A stretch of 53,419 nucleotides of DNA from an uncultured Gemmiger sp. (GCA_944388105.1 CALXHN010000006.1:1-53419); one strand, 5' to 3'. Positions 1 to 11,826 are shown, counted from the stretch's first letter. Notes: generated by a model not told the origin, from the sequence alone. Made by a program: numbers and translations.

Positions 1-2
1 AG

Positions 3-344
3 GGCCTGATGGACGAGCTTTCCAAGATCGCCCGCAGCGTCAAGAAGGCCAGCCCCGAAGCCAGCCTGGAAGTGCTGTTGGTGCTGGACGCCATCACCGG
101 TCAGAACGCCATCAGTCAGGCCCAGGAATTCTGTCGGGCGGCGGGGGCCACCGGCGTGGTGCTCACCAAGCTGGACGGCACCCCCAAGGGCGGCTGCATC
201 CTGGGCGTGCACGAAAAGCTGGGCCTGCCCATCCGCTTTGTGGGGGTGGGCGAGAAGATCGACGACCTGATCTTCTTCTCCGCCACTGATTTCTCCGAGG
301 CCCTGCTGCCCGAACTGCCCAAGAAAGAGGAGGAACAGGCATGA
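3..344 (+). CDS. ftsY: Signal recognition particle receptor FtsY, C-terminal part (5' truncated by window)
   Basis: This is the last 113 residues of FtsY, the SRP receptor GTPase that docks ribosome-nascent chain-SRP complexes at the membrane. The reading frame is open to the window edge, so the N-terminus lies outside. Visible are [10 protein letters not shown], the guanine-specificity motif TKLDG, the following KGG segment and the closing [10 protein letters not shown] motif, all typical of the SRP GTPase G domain. The tail ends in a short charged stretch. The stop codon overlaps the start of the next gene (ATGA), so the two are translationally coupled. Ffh has the same G-domain motifs, but it continues into a methionine-rich M domain; this protein stops soon after the G domain, which favours FtsY. 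Confidence 0.95.
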   Translation, partial: GLMDELSKIARSVKKASPEASLEVLLVLDAITGQNAISQAQEFCRAAGATGVVLTKLDGTPKGGCILGVHEKLGLPIRFVGVGEKIDDLIFFSATDFSEALLPELPKKEEEQA

Positions 345-973
345 TCTTCTGCGCTGCCACCAACAACCAGGGCAAGCTCAAGGAGCTGCGCCGGATCCTG
401 GAACGGGCCGGTCATACGGTGAAAAGCCTGCGGGAGCTGGGGGTCACCCTGGACCCGGAGGAAACCGGCACCACCTTTGCCGAAAATGCCCGCATCAAGG
501 CGGAAGCTTTCTGCAAAGCCACCGGCCTTGCCACCGTGGCCGACGATTCCGGCCTGTGCGTGGACGCGCTGAACGGCGCTCCCGGCGTGTACAGCGCCCG
601 CTATGCGGGGGTGCACGGGGACGACGACGCCAACAACCGGAAACTGCTTGATGCCATGCAGGATATCCCGGCGGACAAGCGGGCCGCCCGGTTTGTCTCC
701 GCTGTCTGCCTCATGCTGCCCGACGGCCGGGAACTGACGGTGGAAGGGGAGTGCCCCGGCACCGTGGCCTTCGGCCTGACCGGGGAGAACGGCTTCGGCT
801 ATGATCCGCTTTTTGTCCCCGACTGCGTGGGCCTGCCCGACGGTTCCACCGCCCCCAACACCGTCCGGCGGTCTTACGCCGAACTGGCGGACGGGGAGAA
901 GGACGCCATCAGCCACCGGGGACGGGCCATGGAACGCCTGGAACAGGCGCTGCCCGCTTTCCTGGGGGAATAA
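341..973 (+). CDS. rdgB: XTP/dITP diphosphatase (non-canonical purine NTP pyrophosphatase, RdgB/HAM1)
   Basis: A 210-residue cytosolic enzyme that hydrolyses dITP, ITP and XTP to monophosphates, keeping deaminated purines out of DNA and RNA. The N-terminal [10 protein letters not shown] matches the family's T/SxNxxK nucleotide-binding start. The acidic metal site [12 protein letters not shown] has Asp68 and Asp69, and the C-terminal ISHRGRAM is the conserved SHR motif. Length is normal for the family. The start overlaps the ftsY stop by four bases. It sits in a Firmicute housekeeping run with yhbY and nadD downstream. No catalytic residue appears to be missing. Confidence 0.96.
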   Translation: MIFCAATNNQGKLKELRRILERAGHTVKSLRELGVTLDPEETGTTFAENARIKAEAFCKATGLATVADDSGLCVDALNGAPGVYSARYAGVHGDDDANNRKLLDAMQDIPADKRAARFVSAVCLMLPDGRELTVEGECPGTVAFGLTGENGFGYDPLFVPDCVGLPDGSTAPNTVRRSYAELADGEKDAISHRGRAMERLEQALPAFLGE

Positions 974-1000
974 ACAACCAACACCGAAAGGATTTCTGAT

Positions 1001-1312
1001 ATGAAAACTCTGACCAGCAAACAGCGTGCGGCCCTGCGCGGCGCCGCCAACACTCTGGACCCCGTGTTCCAGGTGGGCAAAGGGGAGATCGGCCCCGCCA
1101 TGATCGAAGCGGTGGGCAAGTGTCTGGCCGCCCGGGAACTCATCAAGGTGAAGGTGCTGGAAAACAGCGAATACTCCGCCAAGGAGGCCGCCGCCATCCT
1201 GGCCGAAGCCACCGGCGCCCAGTGCGTCCAGGTCATCGGCCGCAAGTTCGTGCTCTTCCTGCAGAAGGACAAGGACTCCGACTTTACCGCTCTGCTGGCC
1301 TCGGCCCGCTGA
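1001..1312 (+). CDS. yhbY: CRM-domain RNA-binding protein (YhbY family), ribosome assembly factor
   Basis: A 103-residue single CRM-domain protein. It begins with [14 protein letters not shown], followed by the family's [11 protein letters not shown] segment (the GxxG-type RNA-binding loop) and ends with the conserved IGRKFVLF strand. YhbY proteins associate with pre-50S particles and assist large-subunit maturation. An AAAGGA ribosome-binding site lies about ten bases before the ATG. It is 27 bases after rdgB and 3 bases before nadD, so it is probably one operon. The gene name follows the E. coli/Bacillus homologues; function is from the family, not from anything unique here. Confidence 0.94.
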   Translation: MKTLTSKQRAALRGAANTLDPVFQVGKGEIGPAMIEAVGKCLAARELIKVKVLENSEYSAKEAAAILAEATGAQCVQVIGRKFVLFLQKDKDSDFTALLASAR

Positions 1313-1315
1313 CTG

Positions 1316-1936
1316 ATGGAACCGGTGGGCAAACTGCTTTTGTACGGCGGTACCTTTGACCCGCCGCACCAAGGGCATATGAACAATCTGCAGGCGGCCA
1401 TGGAGGCGGTGCATCCGGACAAGGTCCTGGTCATGCCCGCGGGCATCCCGCCTCATAAAGCCGCCAGCGCCACCCCCGCCGAACTCCGTCTGGCCATGTG
1501 CCGCTGTTTCACCGCCGTGGACCCCCGGGTGGAGGTCAGCCGGTGGGAGATCGACCGGGAAGGGCGCAGCTACACCGTGCATACCCTGCAGATGCTGCGG
1601 GACACCAACCCGGGAACGGCCCTGTATCTGGCCCTGGGCAGTGACATGCTGCTCAGCTTTACAAGGTGGCACCGGTGGCAGGCCATCCTGGCCCTGGCCA
1701 CCCTGGTGGTGCAGAGTCGGGCCGGGGGCGACAGCGCCGACCTGCACGCTGCCGCCGACGCTTTGCGCCCCTGCGGCGGGCGGGTGCTCTTTGCCCACGC
1801 GGTGCCGGTGCCCTGCGCGTCCAGCCAGATTCGCGCCGGCACCCTGGATGCCGACACCCTGCGGCAGGTTCTGCCCGCATCCGTGCGGGCCGTCATCCGC
1901 CAAAACGGACTCTACGGCCTGGGGGACCGGGTGTAA
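1316..1936 (+). CDS. nadD: Nicotinate-nucleotide adenylyltransferase NadD
   Basis: A 206-residue enzyme that transfers AMP from ATP to nicotinate mononucleotide in NAD synthesis. The nucleotidyltransferase signature [11 protein letters not shown] is at residues 11-21, including the HxGH ATP-binding motif, and the second signature SSQIRAG begins at residue 169 (ISSTxIR-like). The start lies three bases after the yhbY stop. The neighbours yqeK and rsfS downstream make the common Firmicute nadD-yqeK-rsfS block. The gene is complete, and its length is usual. Confidence 0.96.
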   Translation: MEPVGKLLLYGGTFDPPHQGHMNNLQAAMEAVHPDKVLVMPAGIPPHKAASATPAELRLAMCRCFTAVDPRVEVSRWEIDREGRSYTVHTLQMLRDTNPGTALYLALGSDMLLSFTRWHRWQAILALATLVVQSRAGGDSADLHAAADALRPCGGRVLFAHAVPVPCASSQIRAGTLDADTLRQVLPASVRAVIRQNGLYGLGDRV

Positions 1937-1960
1937 AGCCCCGGCGCCTGCCTGCCGCCA

Positions 1961-2166
1961 CAGCGTGTCGAGAGACTCGACACGCTGCAAAAAGGGGAAC
2001 AGTCCCGCACGGCAATTGCCTGACGGGCCTATTCCCCCTTTTGAAATCCCCCTCGACAAAATTTTGCGGCAAACCGCGCACGCGTCGCTTTGCTCCTTGC
2101 ACACAATTTGCCGCAAAATTTCCCTGTCGGTGTCTCCATCGTCGGCGCTGGTCCGCCGATGGAGAC
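1961..2166. repeat. Nested inverted-repeat element in the nadD-yqeK gap
   Basis: This 206-base stretch within a 308-base intergenic region contains four inverted repeats: (1) arms 1961-1972 and 1976-1987, 12 bp perfect with a 3-base loop; (2) arms about 1990-1999 and 2032-2042, an A-rich/GGGG arm pairing with one bulge, enclosing the palindrome GGCAATTGCC at 2011-2020; (3) arms 2059-2073 and 2107-2121, 15 bp perfect; (4) arms 2132-2141 and 2157-2166, 10 bp perfect. None is followed by a proper T-run on either strand, so they are not ordinary terminators. The layout resembles a dispersed MITE- or REP-like intergenic repeat, but no second copy is in this window. The rest of the gap (2167-2244) has two TTTTTTGACA repeats and the yqeK ribosome-binding site. 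Confidence 0.7.
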
Positions 2167-2244
2167 GGATTTGGATTTTTTTGACAGTCTGAGGCAGTCT
2201 GCCTGCCCCCAACCGAACTTTTTTGACAAAGAGGGAAGTATTAC

Positions 2245-2820
2245 ATGACCTGTGAAGAAGCCCAGGAACTGGTAAAAGGCCGTTTGTCCCGCAAACGGTA
2301 CAAGCACACCGTAAATGTAAAAAATAAGGCGGTGGAACTGGCCCGCCGCTACGGTGCGGACGAGGAAAAGGCCGCACTGGCGGCACTTTTGCATGACAGT
2401 GCGAAAGAATTGCCCCAAGAGGAAATGTTGCAGATTTTTTCCGACAATGCTATAATGGCTAAAAATGCCGCGTCCCGGCCCACGCCGGTCTGGCACGGCA
2501 TTGCCGCCGCCATCCTGTGCGCCACCCAATGGGGCGTTACCGACCCGGAGATCCTTTCTGCCATCGAGTGTCATACCACCGGCAAAGCCGACATGACCCT
2601 GCTGGAAAAGATCATCTACATGGCGGACGCCACCAGCGCCGAGCGGGATTACCCCGGCGTGGACCGGCTGCGGCAGGAAGAGATGCAGGACCTGGATCTG
2701 GCTTTGCTGCACAGTCTGCAGCAGAGCATTGCCTTTGTGAAAAAGAAGGGCGGAAAACTGGACCCCCAGACCGTAGCGGCCTGTGAGGACCTGCAGGAAC
2801 GCATCGCCCAAAAAGGATGA
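2245..2820 (+). CDS. yqeK: HD-domain phosphohydrolase YqeK (Ap4A hydrolase family)
   Basis: A 191-residue HD-superfamily protein. The metal ligands are visible: His21 in KHTVNV, His50-Asp51 in [10 protein letters not shown], and a later WHGIAAAI helix, as in the YqeK family, whose studied members hydrolyse diadenosine tetraphosphate to two ADP. The position between nadD and rsfS is its usual Firmicute context. The start is supported by GAGGGAAG upstream. The stop overlaps an ATG that belongs to a less likely start of the next gene. The enzyme activity is inferred from the family. Confidence 0.92.
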   Translation: MTCEEAQELVKGRLSRKRYKHTVNVKNKAVELARRYGADEEKAALAALLHDSAKELPQEEMLQIFSDNAIMAKNAASRPTPVWHGIAAAILCATQWGVTDPEILSAIECHTTGKADMTLLEKIIYMADATSAERDYPGVDRLRQEEMQDLDLALLHSLQQSIAFVKKKGGKLDPQTVAACEDLQERIAQKG

Positions 2821-2891
2821 ACATACCATATTCCCAAAAGGGATGCTCCGGCCCGTCCGCCGCACCCCGCCACCAAAAAGGGAGGACGCCC

Positions 2892-4889
2892 ATGAGCGAA
2901 CCACGCAAACTGAACACCGGTGACGCCCAGCGCACGGTGTATCATGCCGGCGACGCACAGCGCACCATCCGCACCTCCGGCGCCGCCGCCTCTTCCAGCC
3001 AGCTGGAGGAAGCCCGCCGCCGCGCCCGCATGGCCGCTGCCGAAAGCAGCCGCCGCAGCCGCCAGTTTACGCCGGTACAGCCGGCCGATGTGCAGCGGTA
3101 TCAGGCTGCCCGTCAGGCACAGAACGCACAGACGGCCCCGCGCACCATCCATCAGCCGGTGCAGCACACGGCCCGCTACGCCCAGCAGCCTGCCGACCCC
3201 CGTCAGCAGGCCCAGCCCCAGCGCACCATTCACCGCGCCCAGCCGGCCCAGCCTGCGGCTCAGCCCCAGCGGCCGGTACAGCGTGCGGCCCAGCCCCAGT
3301 CCGGGGAAGAAAACCTGACCATGGCGCAGCGTCAGGCCATGGCCCTGCGCCGTCAGGCCGCCGCCAAGCAGGCGTCCGCCGGCGCCCGGGCCCAGGTGCA
3401 GCATCTGGACCTGCGTTCCGCCCAGGGCGAGCGCCCTGCCTATGATTTTGACGGCGACGCCGAGTTCGAAGCCCGTCAGGCCGCCCGGGCCGCCCAGCCG
3501 GCCGCCGCGGCCGAACAGCCGTCGGCCCGGGCATCCTCCCGCAGCACGTCCGGTTCCGCCCGCAGCGGTTCCGCCTCTTCCGCCTCCGGCCGCCGCAGCG
3601 GCGGCGCTTCCGCCGGCGGACAGCCCCCCAAGGGCCCCGGCAAGGGCCGCAAAGGCCGCGGCGATGACGGCAGCGGCAAAAAGGGCGGCAAGAAAAAGAA
3701 AAAGGGTACCTGGTGGAAGATCCTGCTGTCCACCCTGTTGGTGCTGGTGCTCATCTTCGGTGTCACCGTGGCCCTGATCATGAACGCCCTGCGCCCCGAA
3801 ACCGGCGGCAACATCACCTTCAACCAGCTGCTGAACACCCCCAAGGAATTTGCCGGCAAGGAGATCAACATCCTGCTGGTGGGCATCGACCGTTCCACCG
3901 AGGACGGCTCCGGGGAAGACTCCCAGAGCAATGACGGCATGACCGACATGATCATGTGGATGCACTTCAACAATGAGACCGGGGAAGTGAAGATGCTGCA
4001 GATCCCCCGCAACATCTTCGTCACCACCGACTCCAGCTATTCCGGCAACTACCAGATCAACGCCATTGCCAAGACCCAGGGCTCCAAGGGCTACAACAAC
4101 CTCAACGCCCTGTGCGAGGAGGTCAGCAAGGAGTTCCAGGTCTCCATCGACGGCTATGTGAGCATCCGGCTGGAAAAACTGGTGGAACTGGTGGATATCC
4201 TGGGCGGTGTGTACTGCTATATTCCCCAGGATATGTCCTACAAGGGCAGTGCCCTGGAACAGGGCTACCGCAACCTGGACGGCGCCGCGGCGGAGTTCCT
4301 GCTGCGCAACCGTCACAGCTACGCCAACAGCGACCTGGGCCGCCTGAACACCCAGCGCTACTTCTACGCCGCCATGTTCGCCAAGCTGCGCTCCATGACC
4401 GCGTGGGATATCGCCAAGAACCTGCCCTTCTACCTGAGCATGGTGGATACCAGCCTGAGCATCTCCGACCTGATCAGTGTGGCGGTCAGCCTGATGAGCG
4501 TTTCCAGTGACAAGATCATGCTGGCCCAGGTGCCGGTGTATATGGGCGGCATCACCTACAACGGCAACGACGTGGTCGTGGTGGCCCGCCAGGAAACCGC
4601 CGACCTGCTCAACACCTATTACCGTGAAAACACCGGTCCCGTGGATGCCAGCGAGCTCCAGGTGGTGGACAACGTGCTGGATGTCAGCGGCGTAGGAGCT
4701 TCCGACCCCAACGTGCAGTTCATGGCCGCCATCAACGAGCAGGTCAACGACGCTGCGCAGGAATCCGGCGTGGATACCAGCAGCGAGTATGTCTACGACA
4801 CCCCGACCGCAGCTCCTGAAGGGGACGCTGCCTCCACAGAGGAAGGCACCGATTCCGCCGACTCCTCCAGCGAGGACCAGGCCGCCTGA
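2892..4889 (+). CDS. LytR-CpsA-Psr (LCP) family cell-wall glycopolymer transferase with long disordered N-terminus
   Basis: A 665-residue membrane protein. I place the start at 2892 because GGAGG (2881-2885) lies six bases before it; an upstream in-frame ATG at 2817 overlaps the yqeK stop but has no better site. Residues 1 to about 265 are Gln/Ala/Pro/Arg-rich low complexity, then comes a Lys/Gly-rich basic patch, then one membrane segment at about 275-296 (LLSTLLVLVLIFGVTVALI). An extracellular LCP domain follows, with NILLVGIDRS, TDMIMWMHF, and LQIPRN (the conserved arginine region). LCP enzymes move undecaprenyl-linked polymers onto peptidoglycan or proteins. The C-terminus is acidic and Ser/Asp-rich. 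The very long cytoplasmic tail is unusual for the family. Confidence 0.9.
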   Translation: MSEPRKLNTGDAQRTVYHAGDAQRTIRTSGAAASSSQLEEARRRARMAAAESSRRSRQFTPVQPADVQRYQAARQAQNAQTAPRTIHQPVQHTARYAQQPADPRQQAQPQRTIHRAQPAQPAAQPQRPVQRAAQPQSGEENLTMAQRQAMALRRQAAAKQASAGARAQVQHLDLRSAQGERPAYDFDGDAEFEARQAARAAQPAAAAEQPSARASSRSTSGSARSGSASSASGRRSGGASAGGQPPKGPGKGRKGRGDDGSGKKGGKKKKKGTWWKILLSTLLVLVLIFGVTVALIMNALRPETGGNITFNQLLNTPKEFAGKEINILLVGIDRSTEDGSGEDSQSNDGMTDMIMWMHFNNETGEVKMLQIPRNIFVTTDSSYSGNYQINAIAKTQGSKGYNNLNALCEEVSKEFQVSIDGYVSIRLEKLVELVDILGGVYCYIPQDMSYKGSALEQGYRNLDGAAAEFLLRNRHSYANSDLGRLNTQRYFYAAMFAKLRSMTAWDIAKNLPFYLSMVDTSLSISDLISVAVSLMSVSSDKIMLAQVPVYMGGITYNGNDVVVVARQETADLLNTYYRENTGPVDASELQVVDNVLDVSGVGASDPNVQFMAAINEQVNDAAQESGVDTSSEYVYDTPTAAPEGDAASTEEGTDSADSSSEDQAA

Positions 4890-4923
4890 GCGCCTGCATG
4901 CAAAATAAAAGGAGAACAGATTT

Positions 4924-5286
4924 ATGGATAGCAAGACCCTGGCCATCGAACTGGCCCGTGCTCTGGACGCCAAAAAGGCACTGAACATCCGCGTGCTCAA
5001 GGTCGAGGACCTGACCACCGTCACCGATTACTTCGTCATTGCCACCGGCACTTCCACCACCCATGTGGGCGCCCTGGCGGACGAGGCGGACTTCGCTTTG
5101 TCCCAGCAGGGGGTGCATCCCCTGCGCAGCGAAGGCCATGACGGCAAGCGCTGGGTGCTGCTGGACTACGGCACTGTCATCGTGCATGTGTTCACCAAGG
5201 AAGCCCATGATTATTACGACCTGGAACACCTTTGGGCCGACGCCGCCGAAATGCCCGCCGCCGAATGGATGAAACCGGCCGAATAA
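4924..5286 (+). CDS. rsfS: Ribosome silencing factor RsfS (Iojap family)
   Basis: A 120-residue protein that binds ribosomal protein uL14 on the 50S subunit and blocks joining with 30S under poor growth conditions. The family core is visible: TVTDYFVIATGTS, VGALADEADF, and the late WVLLDYGTVIVHVFTKEAHDYY pattern, which is diagnostic. A strong AAAGGAG precedes the ATG. It follows the LCP gene by 34 bases and precedes leuS by 35. Complete and of normal length. Confidence 0.95.
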   Translation: MDSKTLAIELARALDAKKALNIRVLKVEDLTTVTDYFVIATGTSTTHVGALADEADFALSQQGVHPLRSEGHDGKRWVLLDYGTVIVHVFTKEAHDYYDLEHLWADAAEMPAAEWMKPAE

Positions 5287-5321
5287 ATACCATTTTGTAA
5301 AATAGTGGGGAGAGATCAACC

Positions 5322-7859
<2,538 letters not shown>

Positions 7860-7865
7860 AACACG

Positions 7866-7894
7866 GAGCCCCCGCAGCCACGGGGGCTCTTTTC
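7866..7894 (+). terminator. Rho-independent terminator after leuS
   Basis: A perfect 9-bp stem, GAGCCCCCG (7866-7874) with CGGGGGCTC (7881-7889), a 6-base loop and TTTT following. It closes the ftsY-leuS operon. Confidence 0.9.
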
Positions 7895-7937
7895 GCATAT
7901 CATGGCAAATATCCCGTTGAAGGAGAGAAGTATATTG

Positions 7938-10241
7938 ATGCGGCAAAACCTGCGCGCGGCCCTGCAGAAGCGGCTGCCGCGCCATTGGCTGGTGTGGGCG
8001 GTCATCCTCATCGAAGCGGTCTTTCTGGTGGGCGGCTTTGTGCAGGACCGGGCGGTGCGGGGCACCACCACCCTGCTCAGCGACAGCATGGGAGACATGC
8101 TGGACCACGGCATCACCCATACCACCCAGGGCACCGAGGTGGAGGCGGGGCTTTCGGGAGAAGTGCTGGCCACCCGCTGGCTGGAACTGGAACCGGGCAT
8201 GTACAACGTCACCGTGGCCTACCTGGGCGGCGGGGACGATGTGACCTGCTATTTCTACAAATCCACCGCCCAGGCCGATACCGTCACCCTGCGGGAAGGC
8301 ATGCGGGCGGTGACCTTCCAGGCACTGGTGCCCAGCGACCAGCAGCAGGCCACCCTGCGCATCGCCACCGGCGGCAGCGGCTTTACCCTGGAAAGCATCG
8401 TCATTTCCTACAGTCAGGCCTATTCCTGGTACAATCTGCTCTGCCGGCTGGTATTTTTCGCAGCGGCGGACCTGATCTGGCTGCTCTGGTCCGGGCGCCT
8501 GGTGCTCCCCGGCGGACCCCGGGCTTCGGTCACGGCCCTGGGCCTGGGCGGGGCGGTCCTCATTGCCTCCCTGCCGCTGCTCACCGGCGGGCTCATCCCC
8601 GGGCATGACCTGCAGTTCCACCTCAACCGCATCGAAGGTCTGGCCCAGGGCATTGCCGCCGGACAGCTGCCGGTGCGCATCCAGCCTTTCTGGCTGGACG
8701 GCCGGGGGTATGCGGTGTCGGTCTTTTACGGGGAACTGCTCCTCTACTTCCCGGCGCTGCTGCGCTTCTTCGGGGTGACGGTGCAGGGAGCCTACAAGGT
8801 GTATGTGGTGGCGGTGAATATGGGCACCGCCCTGGTCAGCTGGTTCTGCCTGCGCCGGATGCTCAAAAATCACTGGGCCGCCCTTTTCGGCAGCGTGCTG
8901 TACACCCTGTCCATCTACCGCATCATCAACATTTATCTGCGGGGGGCCGTGGGGGAATACACCGCCATGCTTTTCCTGCCCCTGGTATTTTACGGGCTGT
9001 GGAAGATCTTCACCCAGCCGGACGGCGCCAAAGCCGCCCCCCTTGTCTGGCTGCCGGCGGTCATCGGCTTTACCGGCCTGATCCAGACCCATCTGCTCAG
9101 CTGCGAGATCGTGGGCATGCTCACCCTGGGCAGCTGTGTGGTGCTGCTGCGCCGGACCCTGCGCAGAAACACCTTCTTCCCGCTGTGTAAGGTGGTGGGC
9201 ATCACCGCCCTGCTCAACCTGTGGTTCCTGCTGCCCCTGTTCGATTACATGCGGGGGGATCTGGTCATCACCACCCAGGAAAGCTCCGGCCCCCACAACA
9301 CCGCCGCCTTCCTGGGCCAGATGCTGGGCCTTTCCTTCAGCGGCGTGGCCGAGCGGTACAACCTGGGCCTGGACCAGGGTACTTATGAGGAGATGGCCAT
9401 CGGCCTGGGCCTGACCCTGCTGCTGGCGGCGGGTCTTTTCGTGCTGGTCACCGCCATGGGCCGGGGCGACCGGAAAAATCCCGTCTGGCGCCTGGGCAGC
9501 TTCGGCCTGTGGGCAGGCCTGGTCTGCCTGGTCCTGGCCAGCGACATCTTCCCCTGGGACAACCTGTACAACCTGAACCCGGTCCTGGGCAAGCTGGTGG
9601 CCATGGTGCAGTATGTCTGGCGGTTCCTCAGTCCGGCCACCTGGTTCTGGGCCCTGGCGGGGGCCTGTGCCCTCTGCCTGCTGGCTGACCGGCCGGACCT
9701 GCGCAATCTTTCGGCGGGGGTGCTGCTGGTGCTCACCCTCTTCAGCTGGGGCGGCTTTGTGCAGACCGCCCTCACCGACAACGAGACCCTGTTCTGCTAC
9801 AGCGCCGCAGCCCTGGATTCCTGTGACGCCGGGGCAGGGGAGTACCTGCCTGCCGGCACCGAAAAAACCGACTTCGGCGGTCCCCGGACCATCGAGGCCG
9901 ACGGGGTGACGCTCACCGACAGCTCCCTCAGCGGCCTGACCGCCACCTTCACCTGCCAGAGTACCGACGGGGGCACCGTCACCGTGCCCATCCTGTACTA
10001 TCCCTACTATCAGGCCGGAGATGAGGCGGGCAATGCCCTGACCGTGACCCAGGACCCGGAGAGCAAGATGGTCCGGGTGGATGTCCCGGCGGGATACAGC
10101 GGCACCATCCGGGTGTCCTATGCCGAACCCTGGTTCTGGCGCGCCGCCGAGGCCGTCAGTCTGCTGATCCTGGCGGGCCTGATCGCCCTGGGCGTATATC
10201 GCCGCAAAAACACCCGGACCCCCGTTCCGGCCAAAGGATAA
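7938..10241 (+). CDS. Large polytopic membrane protein, GT-C/YfhO-like glycosyltransferase candidate
   Basis: A 767-residue protein with many hydrophobic helices from residue 16 onward and a beta-rich soluble C-terminal part before a last helix. AGGAGAG (7921-7927) supports ATG 7938; an ATG at 7902 has no such site, and a TTG at 7935 is also possible. The stretch GHDLQFHLNRIEGLAQG followed by QLPVRIQPFW matches the family of membrane proteins annotated as YfhO-like or '6-pyruvoyl-tetrahydropterin synthase related', where an early acidic residue in a luminal loop is typical of GT-C lipid-linked sugar transferases. The next two genes are glycosyltransferases of the GtrII and GtrB types, so I infer a joint role in decorating a surface polymer. 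The acceptor and sugar are unknown. Confidence 0.75.
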   Translation: MRQNLRAALQKRLPRHWLVWAVILIEAVFLVGGFVQDRAVRGTTTLLSDSMGDMLDHGITHTTQGTEVEAGLSGEVLATRWLELEPGMYNVTVAYLGGGDDVTCYFYKSTAQADTVTLREGMRAVTFQALVPSDQQQATLRIATGGSGFTLESIVISYSQAYSWYNLLCRLVFFAAADLIWLLWSGRLVLPGGPRASVTALGLGGAVLIASLPLLTGGLIPGHDLQFHLNRIEGLAQGIAAGQLPVRIQPFWLDGRGYAVSVFYGELLLYFPALLRFFGVTVQGAYKVYVVAVNMGTALVSWFCLRRMLKNHWAALFGSVLYTLSIYRIINIYLRGAVGEYTAMLFLPLVFYGLWKIFTQPDGAKAAPLVWLPAVIGFTGLIQTHLLSCEIVGMLTLGSCVVLLRRTLRRNTFFPLCKVVGITALLNLWFLLPLFDYMRGDLVITTQESSGPHNTAAFLGQMLGLSFSGVAERYNLGLDQGTYEEMAIGLGLTLLLAAGLFVLVTAMGRGDRKNPVWRLGSFGLWAGLVCLVLASDIFPWDNLYNLNPVLGKLVAMVQYVWRFLSPATWFWALAGACALCLLADRPDLRNLSAGVLLVLTLFSWGGFVQTALTDNETLFCYSAAALDSCDAGAGEYLPAGTEKTDFGGPRTIEADGVTLTDSSLSGLTATFTCQSTDGGTVTVPILYYPYYQAGDEAGNALTVTQDPESKMVRVDVPAGYSGTIRVSYAEPWFWRAAEAVSLLILAGLIALGVYRRKNTRTPVPAKG

Positions 10242-10245
10242 AAGG

Positions 10246-11823
10246 ATGAAACAGACACAACACAATCCGGTTTGGTCCAATCTGGCCGCCCTGGCCCGCC
10301 GTCCGCTTTTGTGGGCGGTGCTGGCGGCGCTGGCGGCCCTGGGCTACGGCTACGCCATGGCCGTGCCCGCCGTGGACATGGACGATCTGGCCATTGCCAC
10401 CTACCAGCAGGGCGGGGAATTCCTGCGCCAGGGGCGGTTCACCGTCTGGCTGCTCCAGGCGGCCACCGGCATCATGACCTACCAGCGATTCTGGCCGGAA
10501 TTCTTCTTTGCCCTCTGCCTGCTCCTGGCCGGGGTGCTGCTGGCGGCCCTGGTATACACGGCTTCCGGCCGGCAGCCGGCTCTGCCCGGAGTGCTTCTTC
10601 TGGCGGGCGGGCTTCTCCTCTGGCCTTACCATGGGGAGATCCTTATGTACTCCAACCAGTGCGGGGTGGGGCTGGGGTATCTGCTCTGCGTGCTGGGGGC
10701 CTGCCTGGTCTGGCCGGAGATGGCGGCAGGCTGGCGCCGCGGCCTGTCCGGCGGGGCGGGTGCCGCGCTCTGCCTGATGTTTGCTCTGGGACTGTATGAG
10801 TCCTTCGCCCCGGTCTGGCTCACCCTGGTGTTCCTGTTGCTGCTGGCGGCCCCGCCCCGGTCCCTGCGGGCCGGTCTGGGCATGGCTCTGCGGGGACTGT
10901 GGCCCCTGGCTGCCGCCCTGGTGCTGCGCAGCGGCATGGCCGCGGCCCTGCGTGCCCTGATGGGGGTGAGCGGGGAAAACGGCAGCGCCTCCAAGACCAT
11001 CTTCTGGTTCCGGCGGGACAGCGTGCGGGATGCTATCCTCATCCCTGTGCGGGAATTCCTGACCAAATACGGGGCCGAGGCGCTGGCCGTGCCGGCGTTG
11101 GGCCTGCTGCTGCTGGCCTGTCTGGCCCTGGTGGTGTGGGCTTTGCCCCGCCGCGGCCGCCGGCTGTGGGCGCTGTGCCTGCTGCTCTCCCAGTTTTCCC
11201 TGGGGCTTTTGCAGGGCACCGGCTCCCAGATGGCCCGGGCCTGCCAGTGCTTTGCGGTGTTTGTGCCCTTTGTGGTCTGGCTGTGGCTGGGCAAAGCCCT
11301 GGACAGCCGCCGCAGCCTGCCCCTGGCCGCCCTGTGCTCTCTGCTGGCTGTGGCCCTGCTGGGCACCGAGGCCTGGGCACTGACCGATGACCTGCGCTTT
11401 GACCGGGACCGCTGGCAGTATGAAAAGGCCCTTCTGGAACAGACCGCCGCCGATCTGGCGGCTCTGGACCCGACGGGCACTGTGCCGGTGGTCTTTACGG
11501 GAGAGGTGGAACTCTCCCCCGAGCTGGAAGCCCGGGCGGAGATCCCGGCGGGCAGCCCCGCCTACACGGTGGCGTGGGTCATTGCCACGGCGCTGGACGG
11601 GCCCCAGGGGGTTCTGTACCGGTACGAAAACCCCCAGACCCTGGTCATCAACTGGGCCCAGACGGCCTTCGGCAGCCATGAACAGATGTACCTGCTCATG
11701 GAGGAGCTGGGTCATGTGTATCCCCGTCCCACCGGCGAACAGCAGGCGGCGGGGGACGCCCTGGCCGAAACGATGCCCGCCGGTGTCACCAGGCAGGACG
11801 GCTATCTGCTGGTCTGCTTCTGA
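10246..11823 (+). CDS. GtrII-like glucosyltransferase domain membrane protein
   Basis: A 525-residue protein with roughly ten hydrophobic helices. Near the N-terminus is VDMDDLAIATYQQGGEFL, then QGRFTVWLL. This acidic pair followed by a (Q)GR motif is the pattern I associate with the GtrII glucosyltransferase domain (PF14264). GtrII-type enzymes glucosylate a polysaccharide on the outer membrane face using a lipid-phosphate sugar donor. The start is 5 bases after the previous stop, with AAAGG in the end of the preceding gene. The next gene supplies a plausible donor-making GtrB-like enzyme. The family assignment is from motif and topology only. Confidence 0.72.
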   Translation: MKQTQHNPVWSNLAALARRPLLWAVLAALAALGYGYAMAVPAVDMDDLAIATYQQGGEFLRQGRFTVWLLQAATGIMTYQRFWPEFFFALCLLLAGVLLAALVYTASGRQPALPGVLLLAGGLLLWPYHGEILMYSNQCGVGLGYLLCVLGACLVWPEMAAGWRRGLSGGAGAALCLMFALGLYESFAPVWLTLVFLLLLAAPPRSLRAGLGMALRGLWPLAAALVLRSGMAAALRALMGVSGENGSASKTIFWFRRDSVRDAILIPVREFLTKYGAEALAVPALGLLLLACLALVVWALPRRGRRLWALCLLLSQFSLGLLQGTGSQMARACQCFAVFVPFVVWLWLGKALDSRRSLPLAALCSLLAVALLGTEAWALTDDLRFDRDRWQYEKALLEQTAADLAALDPTGTVPVVFTGEVELSPELEARAEIPAGSPAYTVAWVIATALDGPQGVLYRYENPQTLVINWAQTAFGSHEQMYLLMEELGHVYPRPTGEQQAAGDALAETMPAGVTRQDGYLLVCF

Positions 11824-11826
11824 CCG

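Noticed and set aside
2177-2228. Two TTTTTTGACA copies as promoters for yqeK
   Set aside because: No -10 element lies 16-18 bases downstream of either TTGACA; the second would place the -10 inside the coding region.
116-2386. Very long minus-strand open frame (756 codons)
   Set aside because: It lies opposite rdgB, yhbY, nadD and yqeK, all with clear family motifs. The translation is Gly/Pro/His/Gln-rich without recognisable domains, as expected antisense to GC-rich coding DNA.
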